Below, piece after piece: positions 1 to 5,863 of a DNA stretch of 5,863 nucleotides. The notes beneath the pieces were generated by a model. It was not told the DNA's origin, made no database searches, and worked only from the letters and a program-made list of their open reading frames with translations. Origin of the DNA: JBEEPE01 sp964489645 (lineage in GTDB: Bacteria > Verrucomicrobiota > Verrucomicrobiia > Chthoniobacterales > Chthoniobacteraceae); NCBI GenBank assembly GCA_964489645.1, contig CAZAZT010000184.1:1-5863 (forward strand). The letters are read 5' to 3'. The position numbers and the translations under genes are program-made. Numbering within the stretch: position 1 is the stretch's first letter; each line of letters starts with the position of its first letter.

Positions 1-923
1 CCCTCCTGATTGATCTGCGTGTTGCGGTGGAACCCCGTCGCAATCACCTGCGAATCCTTCGCCCCCGGCAGAAGATCGCCCGCGAACTGTTCGATCGTGA
101 AGCGGTCGAACGGCATGTCCGCATTCAACGCGTCAATCACCCAATCCCGGTACTTCCAGATCTGGCGCGGAGCATCAATCGAATACCCGTTACTGTCAGC
201 GTACCGCGCCTGATCAAGCCACCAACGTCCCCATCTCTCCCCATGATGAGGGCTCTTCAATAAGCGCTCCACCAACGCCCGATACGCTCCCGCCAAATCG
301 TTTTTGCACTCCGCGACAAACGCTTCGATCTCCGAAACGCTCGGCGGTAAACCCGTCAGATCCAACGAGACCCGCCGGATCAATGTCTCAGGATTCGCAG
401 GCCCCGAGGGCGCCAAACCGCGGACTTTCAACTCCGAGCGGATAAAGGCATCAATCGCATGCACCCCCGCCAGAGGCACAGCTGGCCGTTGCGGCGGAAC
501 AAATGCCCAATGCGCCTCATAATGAGCCCCCTGCTCGATCCAACGCTTCAAGATCAACCGCTGCTCCTCCGTGATCGGCGCTTTGTGAGCCTTCGGAGGA
601 GGCATCACCTCCTCCACATCCTTGCTCAAGATCCGGTTGAACGCCTCAGACTTCGCAACATCCCTAGGAGCAATCGCACGCACCCCATCCTTCTCCCGCG
701 TCGCCCCCTCAAACGTGTCCAACCGAAGCCCCCCCTCCCGATGCTTCGGATCAAACCCGTGACAGGCAAAACAGTTCTCCGACAAGATAGGTCGGACATC
801 CCGATTGTACCGGATCTGGGTCGGAACCTCGCCACTCGCGAGGGAACCCGCTGCCAGCCAAGGAAGGATGACGGAAAGGGATAACGAACGTGTTGTCATG
901 GCAGAAGGACCAAGCTCAGACAT
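1..923 (-). CDS. PSCyt1 (planctomycete cytochrome c)-DUF1549 domain protein, N-terminal part, truncated by window edge
   Basis: The reverse strand is open from the start codon to base 1 and gives about 307 residues, the N-terminal part of a family usually 700-1,100 residues long. From the N-terminus I see a signal peptide (SLSLSVILPWLAAGSLASG) and a PSCyt1 domain with 'YNRDVRPILSENC' and a c-type heme site CFACH at about residues 51-55. Next come the linker signature AHWAFVPPQRPAVP and a DUF1549 domain with LIRRVSLDLTGLPPS, HHGERWGRWWLDQARYADSN, YRDWVIDALNADMPFDRFT and GFHRNTQIN. The DUF1553 domain expected next would lie beyond the left edge. These proteins are exported, and many sit beside DUF1501 genes or sulfatases and are suspected to act in polysaccharide degradation, but no reaction is established. 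I chose ATG at 923-921 because GGGAG lies 4 nt upstream. In-frame ATGs at 899 (a cleaner signal peptide, no ribosome site) and 941 are alternatives. The family call is very secure; the exact start is not. Confidence 0.93.
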   Translation of the reverse strand, partial: MSELGPSAMTTRSLSLSVILPWLAAGSLASGEVPTQIRYNRDVRPILSENCFACHGFDPKHREGGLRLDTFEGATREKDGVRAIAPRDVAKSEAFNRILSKDVEEVMPPPKAHKAPITEEQRLILKRWIEQGAHYEAHWAFVPPQRPAVPLAGVHAIDAFIRSELKVRGLAPSGPANPETLIRRVSLDLTGLPPSVSEIEAFVAECKNDLAGAYRALVERLLKSPHHGERWGRWWLDQARYADSNGYSIDAPRQIWKYRDWVIDALNADMPFDRFTIEQFAGDLLPGAKDSQVIATGFHRNTQINQE

Positions 924-971
924 GATGCTCCCGCCGCCCATTTGCGACAAGAAACTCAGCCGTAGCTGCTC

Positions 972-977
972 TATAAT
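972..977 (+). promoter_or_regulatory. Candidate -10 box (TATAAT) in divergent intergenic region
   Basis: A perfect TATAAT lies in the 76-bp gap between the divergent cytochrome/DUF1549 and phosphoesterase-like genes. It would place transcription start near 984, about 16 nt before the ATG at 1000, so the leader would be very short. No good -35 hexamer sits at 16-18 bp; the nearest TTG-type match (TTGCGA, 942-947) is 24 bp away. Because TATAATA reads as TATTATA on the other strand, the same site could serve the leftward gene, but that strand shows no -35 match either. This is a weak prediction from sequence only. Confidence 0.35.
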
Positions 978-999
978 ACCCCAGAAAACTGACCTCCTT

Positions 1000-2154
1000 A
1001 TGCTGCGACCCTTCCGCCTCCCATGCTGCGCCCTCTCCATCGCCCTCGCTCCCTTCGCCGCAACGATGGCCGCCGAACCGCCCATCCATCCCTGGCTCTC
1101 TTTCGAAACGAACACCCCATCGCACATCGTCATCAGCTGGGAACTCCCAACCGCCCGCGCAAGCAAGGTCGAATACCGACACGGCGAATCGCAACCGATC
1201 CAGATTCCATCCGCCGATGTCTCGACCCGACACCACCTCAGCGTGCCGTTCCCCGCAGACACACCTCTCCTCTACCGCATCGAACAAGGGCCCTGGCATA
1301 CCGTTCGCCCACTACCCAAACGCCAACTCAAAGCCGCCATCATCGGTGACTGGGGCTACGCCATGGAAAAGGACCTCGCGGCCATTCGGGCAGATCAACC
1401 GCACATGCTCTTCACCGTGGGAGACAATGTCCCCAGCCTCCACGAAAAAGGGTTCGAGGGCACCAAAGCCTTCTCGAAGATGGTCTCGCTCGCGCCCGAC
1501 ATCCTCGCATCCACCCCCTTCATGCCCATCCTCGGCAACCACGATCGCGAGATCACCCCCAGAGGCCCTAACCCGCCCAACCACCCCGTCTACGATATCA
1601 GCGCCACCGCCTATCGCGACTTCTTCACCCTGCCCAACGAAGAATGGCGTTGGACGTTCGACATCCCCGCATTCGACCTCCGCTTCATCGCGCTCGATCT
1701 CAACCACGTCAGTGACTTCGGCACCACTTGGCAAACCTGCCACGACCCGCGCGCCGAAGCAGAACCGCTGCAATGGTTCACGCAAACCATCGACCGCTCC
1801 ACCCAACGCCATGTCATCGCGCTGATGAACGAAAAACGCACCAGCCTCAAAGGCAAAAGCGCCTCCGGAAACTCTTGGGTCACCCAGTTCCTCAGGACCA
1901 ACGCTCTCGTCACCGGATACGGATACTTCGGAGAAGCCGCCAACGTGTCCGGTTCGCTCCCCTACCTCAACACCTGTCTGCAAGGTTCCAACGACAAATA
2001 CGCCGATCCTCACTCCCTCTTCATCACCTCCGAAGACACCTACGTCCTTCTCACAGCACCCCATCCGGAAGAACCGGTCAGCCTCGAACTGAAGAATCTG
2101 AACGGAAAAGTCTTACACACCTTCAGCATCCCAGCCCGTCAAGGGAAGCGGTGA
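1000..2154 (+). CDS. Secreted purple-acid-phosphatase/TRAP-like metallophosphoesterase, probably catalytically defective
   Basis: This 384-residue protein starts with a signal peptide (LPCCALSIALAPFAATMA, likely cleaved near residue 24), so it should act outside the cytoplasm. Residues about 30-108 resemble the fibronectin-III-like N-terminal domain of purple acid phosphatases (HIVISWELP, VEYRHG, LLYRIEQGPWHTVRPLP). The calcineurin-like phosphoesterase domain follows. GDWG (D117), GDN (D142) and GNHD (N180, H181) are intact, and the order resembles mammalian tartrate-resistant acid phosphatase. The second half departs from the family: the motif IV His is Asn277 (ALMNEKR), and the GHxH motif reads GYGY (Tyr307, Tyr309). 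Cys247 and Cys326 could form a disulfide. I chose ATG 1000 because it begins the signal peptide. The frame stays open upstream to 805, but that extension lacks signal character and overlaps the divergent gene. No Shine-Dalgarno is visible. The fold is fairly certain; loss of activity is inferred. Confidence 0.85.
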   Translation: MLRPFRLPCCALSIALAPFAATMAAEPPIHPWLSFETNTPSHIVISWELPTARASKVEYRHGESQPIQIPSADVSTRHHLSVPFPADTPLLYRIEQGPWHTVRPLPKRQLKAAIIGDWGYAMEKDLAAIRADQPHMLFTVGDNVPSLHEKGFEGTKAFSKMVSLAPDILASTPFMPILGNHDREITPRGPNPPNHPVYDISATAYRDFFTLPNEEWRWTFDIPAFDLRFIALDLNHVSDFGTTWQTCHDPRAEAEPLQWFTQTIDRSTQRHVIALMNEKRTSLKGKSASGNSWVTQFLRTNALVTGYGYFGEAANVSGSLPYLNTCLQGSNDKYADPHSLFITSEDTYVLLTAPHPEEPVSLELKNLNGKVLHTFSIPARQGKR

Positions 2155-2174
2155 GGTTTTCGCCCCAAAACCTC
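2153..2174. repeat. Perfect 8-bp inverted repeat (hairpin) between phosphoesterase-like gene and glycosyltransferase gene
   Basis: GAGGTTTT (2153-2160) pairs perfectly with AAAACCTC (2167-2174) around a 6-nt loop, CGCCCC. The left arm overlaps the phosphoesterase-like TGA stop, and the right arm ends 11 nt before the glycosyltransferase ATG. No T-run follows on either strand, so it does not look like a standard intrinsic terminator. In mRNA it could protect a 3' end, weaken read-through or influence initiation of the next gene. Function is unknown. Confidence 0.55.
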
Positions 2175-2185
2175 CCCGTCGCAAA

Positions 2186-3283
2186 ATGACCATCGCTCTC
2201 GTCCACTACACCTACCCTCCCGTCGTGGGGGGCGTTGAGCGCGTCCTGCGTGACCTCCAATCCGTCCTCCAAAAAAACGGGCACCAAGCGGACTTCCTCC
2301 CAAAACATCATCCTCTCCTGAGCGGAACCCACCAACCGGATCGCCCCATCGCATCTCCCTACGAGGTGATCTGGGTGCATAACGTCATGACCATGCCGTT
2401 CGATCTCACCCTCCGATCCCACCTGATGTCGCTGGCCGCCAACCCCCTCTTCACCCAAAAAACCCGCCTCTTCAACAGCATCCACGATGTGGCAACGCAG
2501 TCGCCAGCCTACGCCTCGATGCCAAATGAAACACGAGTCGAACTCGACCGCTTCCACGGTGAATGGACTCACCTCGCCGTCTCCAAAGAGGTCGCTCAGA
2601 CCTTCCACAAGGCCACGCAACAGTCCGCTTCCGTCATCCCAAACGGCATCGATCCCGCAACCATCCTAGAACTCACACCGCGCATCGCCGCGCTCGCGGA
2701 ACGCCATGATTGGTGGTGCAACGAAATCGTCCTCCTCCTCCCCGCCCGACTCGTCCCAAGGAAACGGATCGAGGACGCAATACACCTCGTCGAAACCCTC
2801 AACGCCTCCGGAACCAAGGTCCACTTGCTCCTCACCGGAGCTTTCGATCCTCACGCTCCCAACAACTCCCCGTCCGCCGATTACGCACGCTGGTTGCACC
2901 AACGAATCCTCTCGTCCCCTGCAGCCCAAAACATCCATCACCTCGCATCGGAATTCCCCCTTTCCCCCGAGGACGTCTCGTCCCTCTACCGGATCTGCGA
3001 TTCCGTCATCCTCCCAAGCGACCACGAAGGGTTCGGCCTCCCCGCACTCGAGGCAGCCCTTTTTTCCAAACCTCTCGTCTGCAAACCCATCCCCACCCTC
3101 CAGCATCTCCCAGGGACCCAACCCCTCGACCTCCACCCCGACCGGAACCATGCCGCCGTGGAGTTCATCAAAGACCTCACCCAAGACCCGCGCCTCAAGG
3201 CCCGCAAATCCGTCCTGTCAGAACATCGGTGGCAGTCTATATACGATCGAGCAATCGCCCCGCTGCTCACCCCTGCGAACTGA
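2186..3283 (+). CDS. Glycosyltransferase family 4 (GT-B fold)
   Basis: The 365-residue product has the usual length and motifs of GT4-type retaining glycosyltransferases. The N-terminal acceptor-side Rossmann domain begins IALVHYTYPPVVGGVERVL with the glycine-rich GGVER loop (residues 15-19), followed by NSIHDVATQSP. The hinge segment VSKEV...VIPNGIDP (N153) leads into the nucleotide-sugar domain. There, LLPARLVPRKR supplies the expected Arg/Lys pair (R188, K193), and DHEGFGLPALEA carries the EX7E motif (E281, E289). No signal peptide or membrane segment is seen, so it should be cytoplasmic. It lies 31 bp after the phosphoesterase-like gene and 11 bp before glgB, suggesting a shared transcript. 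Association with glgB makes an alpha-glucan role possible, such as a glycogen-synthase-like or maltose-1-phosphate synthase (GlgM)-like step, but nothing in the sequence fixes donor or acceptor. Polysaccharide or glycolipid synthesis is equally possible. No Shine-Dalgarno precedes the ATG. Confidence 0.92.
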   Translation: MTIALVHYTYPPVVGGVERVLRDLQSVLQKNGHQADFLPKHHPLLSGTHQPDRPIASPYEVIWVHNVMTMPFDLTLRSHLMSLAANPLFTQKTRLFNSIHDVATQSPAYASMPNETRVELDRFHGEWTHLAVSKEVAQTFHKATQQSASVIPNGIDPATILELTPRIAALAERHDWWCNEIVLLLPARLVPRKRIEDAIHLVETLNASGTKVHLLLTGAFDPHAPNNSPSADYARWLHQRILSSPAAQNIHHLASEFPLSPEDVSSLYRICDSVILPSDHEGFGLPALEAALFSKPLVCKPIPTLQHLPGTQPLDLHPDRNHAAVEFIKDLTQDPRLKARKSVLSEHRWQSIYDRAIAPLLTPAN

Positions 3284-3294
3284 ACCCACTCTCT

Positions 3295-5508
3295 ATGCCG
3301 AACCATCCGATCTCCTCCGAGGACGCACGGGCACTCAGCGAAGCCAATCACCACGACCCCTTCGCACTCCTCGGACTCCATCGCACCGAGCAGATCACTT
3401 TCATCCGATCCATCCGCCCGAACGCAACCTCAGCTCGCGTCATCCCTCTCGAAGGCAAACCTCGAACCCCACTCGCGATGCGCCGCATCGAGGGCACCTG
3501 CATCTTCGAAGCAGAAGGCCCCTACGGATTCCCCGAAAACTACCGACTCGAATACACCTTCGAAAGTGGCGCAATCCTCACAGAAGAAGACCCCTACCGC
3601 TTCGGCCGCATGCTCAGCGAGTTCGACGCGCACCTCTTCCGCGAAGGCCAACTTTGGCAACTCCACCACCATTTCGGAGCGCAACTCCGCGAGGTGGACG
3701 GCATCCAAGGAACCGCATTCACCGTCTGGGCCCCCAATGCACAACGCGTCAGCGTCGTCGGCGACTTCAATGACTGGGACGGTCGACGGCATGTCATGCG
3801 CATCCTCTGGGATTGCGGGATTTGGGAAATCTTCATCCCTCAGGTCGCCGAAGAAGCCCACTACAAGTTCGAGATCCAAACCCGCTCCGGTGAGACCCTT
3901 CTGAAATCGGATCCCTTCGCATTTTTTTCCCAAAACGGAACACAGAACGCATCGCTGGTCGTCCGCAGAGACCGCTTCGCTTGGGGTGATAGCGAGTGGC
4001 TCAACCATCGAAAATCCGCCGCTTGGCACCAACGCCCCATCTCCATATACGAAGTCCACGCGGGTTCCTGGCGGCGCAACGCAGACGGCTCTCACCTGAC
4101 ATACCGCCAACTCGCCGACCAACTCGTTCCCTACGTCGCCTCACTCGGCTTCACCCACCTCGAGCTGCTCCCCATCGCAGAACATCCTTTCGAGGGCTCG
4201 TGGGGCTATCAAATCACCGGCTTCTTCGCACCAACCAGTCGCTTCGGTTCGCCCGATGACTTCAAGTATCTCATCGATTGCGCTCACAAGAACGGGATCG
4301 GAGTCATCCTCGACTGGGTGCCAGGTCACTTCCCCAAAGACGCGAACGGCCTCGCCAAGTTTGACGGATCCCACCTGTACGAACACGCCGATCCTCGACA
4401 AGGCGAACACATGGACTGGGGAACCCTCATCTTCAACTACGGACGGAACGAGGTCCGCAACTTCCTCATCGCAAACGCCCTCTATTGGCTTGAGGAATTC
4501 CACATCGATGGTCTCCGCGTCGATGCCGTCGCCTCAATGCTCTACCTCGACTATTCGCGAAAGGCAGGTGAATGGGTTCCCAACCGACATGGCGGACGCG
4601 AAAACCTCGATGCGATCTATTTCCTCAAACGCTTCAACGAGGTGGTTTTCGAACATTTTCCCGACGCCATCACCATCGCCGAAGAAAGCACCGCGTGGCC
4701 TGCCGTCTCAAGGCCCACCTACGCCGGCGGCCTCGGGTTCAGCTTCAAATGGAACATGGGATGGATGCACGACTCCCTCTCCTACATGGGCAGGAATCCA
4801 GCGCACCGCCGCTACCACCAGAACGAGATCACCTTCTCCATCGTCTACGCATTCCACGAGAATTTCATGCTCGTCCTGAGCCACGACGAAGTGGTCCACG
4901 GAAAACGATCCCTCCTCGAGAAAATGCCCGGAGACGACTGGCAGAAGTTCGCAAACCTCAGAATGTTCTACGCATGGATGTTCGCCCACCCGGGGAAAAA
5001 ACTGCTCTTCATGGGCGCTGAATTCGGACAACGAACCGAATGGAACCATGACACGGGACTCGACTGGGCCTGCCTCGACGCCCCGCTTCACGCATCCCTG
5101 AAAAATCTCCTCAAAGACCTCAACCACATCGTCGTCTCAGAACCATCTTTCCACGAAAAGGACGACACCTCCGACGGCTTCCGTTGGATCGATTTCCACG
5201 ACGAAGCGCAATCGGTCATCAGCTTCGAACGTCTGAGCGACGCCGGAGAACGATGCATCGTCATCGTCAATGCCACCCCGCTCCCTCGATACGGATACCG
5301 TATCGGACTTCCAGAGCCAGGTTTCTACAAGGAACTGATCAACACCGACGCAGCGTCGTACGGCGGCTCGAACCTCGGCAACTTCGGCGGCACCGCATCC
5401 GAAGCCGTTCCCTGCCATGGACATCCATGGTCCGCCGCAGTGGACTTGCCACCGCTCGCCACGCTGATTTTCAAACACATCTCCAACGAACCAACGCAAC
5501 AGCACTGA
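3295..5508 (+). CDS. glgB: 1,4-alpha-glucan branching enzyme GlgB (GH13)
   Basis: This cytoplasmic enzyme cuts alpha-1,4 linkages in linear glucan and re-attaches the piece through an alpha-1,6 bond, creating branches in glycogen. At 737 residues it is full length and follows E. coli GlgB (728 residues) closely from end to end. It has an N1 domain (about residues 13-110: HHDPFALLGLH, EEDPYRFG), then CBM48 (about 135-215: FTVWAPNAQRVSVVGDFNDWDGRRH, GIWEIFIP). The GH13 barrel (about 255-620) includes ISIYEVHAGSWRR and VILDWVPGHFP, followed by a C-terminal beta domain. The catalytic triad is complete: nucleophile D410 (DGLRVDAVAS), acid/base E463 (IAEEST) and D531 (LSHDEVVHGK), each five residues on from the E. 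coli positions. ATG 3295 lies 11 bp after the glycosyltransferase stop and begins the family's N1 domain; the frame is open further upstream, but only as a shadow of that gene. There is no Shine-Dalgarno, so translation may depend on the preceding gene. Confidence 0.98.
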   Translation: MPNHPISSEDARALSEANHHDPFALLGLHRTEQITFIRSIRPNATSARVIPLEGKPRTPLAMRRIEGTCIFEAEGPYGFPENYRLEYTFESGAILTEEDPYRFGRMLSEFDAHLFREGQLWQLHHHFGAQLREVDGIQGTAFTVWAPNAQRVSVVGDFNDWDGRRHVMRILWDCGIWEIFIPQVAEEAHYKFEIQTRSGETLLKSDPFAFFSQNGTQNASLVVRRDRFAWGDSEWLNHRKSAAWHQRPISIYEVHAGSWRRNADGSHLTYRQLADQLVPYVASLGFTHLELLPIAEHPFEGSWGYQITGFFAPTSRFGSPDDFKYLIDCAHKNGIGVILDWVPGHFPKDANGLAKFDGSHLYEHADPRQGEHMDWGTLIFNYGRNEVRNFLIANALYWLEEFHIDGLRVDAVASMLYLDYSRKAGEWVPNRHGGRENLDAIYFLKRFNEVVFEHFPDAITIAEESTAWPAVSRPTYAGGLGFSFKWNMGWMHDSLSYMGRNPAHRRYHQNEITFSIVYAFHENFMLVLSHDEVVHGKRSLLEKMPGDDWQKFANLRMFYAWMFAHPGKKLLFMGAEFGQRTEWNHDTGLDWACLDAPLHASLKNLLKDLNHIVVSEPSFHEKDDTSDGFRWIDFHDEAQSVISFERLSDAGERCIVIVNATPLPRYGYRIGLPEPGFYKELINTDAASYGGSNLGNFGGTASEAVPCHGHPWSAAVDLPPLATLIFKHISNEPTQQH
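5287..5305. repeat. Perfect 8-bp inverted repeat inside glgB
   Basis: CGATACGG (5287-5294), loop ATA, CCGTATCG (5298-5305). It lies within the C-terminal domain coding region and encodes part of PRYGYRIGL. The conserved RY/YR pattern of the family (E. coli has RHDYRFG) partly explains it, so coincidence from tyrosine and arginine codons is likely. A strong local mRNA hairpin would still be expected. Confidence 0.5.
5415..5430. repeat. Palindrome near the 3' end of glgB
   Basis: CCATGGA (5415-5421) and TCCATGG (5424-5430) form a 7-bp inverted repeat around the dinucleotide CA. It is coding sequence for the end of CHGHPW. The 2-nt centre makes an mRNA hairpin strained. No role is evident. Confidence 0.4.
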
Positions 5509-5579
5509 TTTTTTTCATTTTTCTCAAACAAAATATCCTCCTCACGCGTCCATCGGAAGCAACACCCCCACTTCTCTTC

Positions 5580-5837
5580 ATGGAAAACTTACCAAGCAAA
5601 AACTTCAGTTCGCGGATCGGGATCGCTTGCTGGCTGGCAACCCTCGGTATCACCCTCAGCATCACCTTCTCCTCCTGCATCTTCATCGGCAACCGAGCCA
5701 ACGAAACAAGCACGCGCGGTGTGGGTGCCGAGTTACTCGAACTGAACAAGGCCAAGGAAATGGGCCTCCTTTCACAGGAAGAGTTCGTGAAGCAACGCGC
5801 ACTCATCCTAGCCGATCCCTCCACCAAGAAAAAATGA
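5580..5837 (+). CDS. Small putative lipoprotein with SHOCT-like C-terminal segment
   Basis: The 85-residue product has a basic start (K7, R12), a hydrophobic stretch (IGIACWLATLGITLSITF) and a Cys at position 33 in the context FSSC. That resembles a lipobox, though Phe replaces the usual Leu at -3. It is probably exported and lipid-anchored, or alternatively a single-pass membrane protein. Residues about 50-79 (AELLELNKAKEMGLLSQEEF then VKQRALILAD) match the pattern of the SHOCT short C-terminal domain: a leucine-rich helix, a G-[LI]-[LI]-[ST] turn, EEF, then a second helix. SHOCT segments often end bacterial membrane or secreted proteins and may mediate oligomerisation; no specific function follows. 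The 71-bp gap from glgB starts with a T-rich stretch (T7-CA-T5), so it may have its own transcript. I chose ATG 5580 because the upstream in-frame extension overlaps glgB in a shadow frame. No Shine-Dalgarno is seen. Confidence 0.75.
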   Translation: MENLPSKNFSSRIGIACWLATLGITLSITFSSCIFIGNRANETSTRGVGAELLELNKAKEMGLLSQEEFVKQRALILADPSTKKK

Positions 5838-5840
5838 GCC

Positions 5841-5863
5841 GAACAACCAGCGGAACAACCAGC
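5841..5863 (+). repeat. Short tandem repeat (12-nt period) at window end
   Basis: GAACAACCAGC occurs at 5841-5851 and again at 5853-5863, so the period is 12 nt, with one base between the copies. The window ends exactly at the end of the second copy, so more copies may follow. A 12-nt period keeps a reading frame. In the frame of the ATG at 5834 it would encode a repeated Thr-Thr-Ser-Gly unit. Confidence 0.5.

Noticed and set aside
805..999. Upstream in-frame extension of the phosphoesterase-like gene (start at 805)
   Set aside because: It overlaps the signal peptide and start region of the divergent DUF1549 gene, has no signal-peptide character, and leaves the clear signal peptide at 1000 buried inside the protein.
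1312..2064. 250-codon open frame on the minus strand opposite the phosphoesterase-like gene
   Set aside because: Gly/Val/Glu-rich translation with no recognisable motif, exactly antisense to a gene with clear motifs; long antisense frames are expected with this C-rich codon use.
2710..3294. N-terminal extension of the GlgB reading frame by 195 codons
   Set aside because: The translation is Pro/Arg/Ser-rich low-complexity sequence lying over the well-supported glycosyltransferase in another frame; the GlgB family begins at the ATG at 3295.
3430..4122. 230-codon open frame on the minus strand opposite glgB
   Set aside because: An antisense shadow of glgB with no motif of its own and no start context.
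1916..5298. 11-mer GATACGGATAC shared by the phosphoesterase-like gene (1916-1926) and glgB (5288-5298)
   Set aside because: Only two copies, both coding Tyr-Gly-Tyr with the preferred codons; chance reuse of codons explains it.
5509..5522. T-run after the glgB stop as an intrinsic terminator
   Set aside because: T7-CA-T5 follows the stop, but the preceding 30 bases are A/C-rich and cannot form a GC-rich stem, so a standard terminator is not supported.

Overview
The window looks like chromosomal DNA from a member of the Verrucomicrobiota. The main evidence is the left-hand gene, which encodes a secreted planctomycete-type cytochrome c/DUF1549 protein of a class expanded in Planctomycetota and Verrucomicrobiota. 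GC-rich, strongly C-ending codons and the lack of Shine-Dalgarno sequences before the plus-strand genes fit this. The taxonomic call is inference; no rRNA or marker gene is present.

Layout. Positions 1-923 (minus strand) hold the N-terminal third or so of a PSCyt1-DUF1549 protein that runs off the left edge. A 76-bp divergent intergenic region follows (924-999). Then come four plus-strand genes with short gaps: a secreted metallophosphoesterase-like protein (1000-2154), a GT4-type glycosyltransferase (2186-3283), a complete 1,4-alpha-glucan branching enzyme GlgB (3295-5508), and a small putative lipoprotein with a SHOCT-like C-terminus (5580-5837). The last 26 bases begin a 12-nt tandem repeat, and an ATG overlapping the lipoprotein stop codon may start another gene cut by the window edge. 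No stretch over 300 bases lacks a gene. I see no tRNA, rRNA, CRISPR array, insertion sequence or integration site.

How the genes fit together. The glycosyltransferase and glgB are 11 bp apart and almost certainly co-transcribed, so the glycosyltransferase may act in alpha-glucan (glycogen) metabolism, although its donor and acceptor cannot be read from the sequence. The phosphoesterase-like protein has a signal peptide and should act outside the cytoplasm, so a direct biochemical link to glycogen is doubtful even though it lies only 31 bp upstream. Its three expected C-terminal metal-binding histidines are replaced by Asn and Tyr, which makes it a probable pseudo-phosphatase. This is the most unusual thing in the window. 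I did not find a convincing undescribed multi-gene system; the rest is mostly ordinary core and accessory metabolism.
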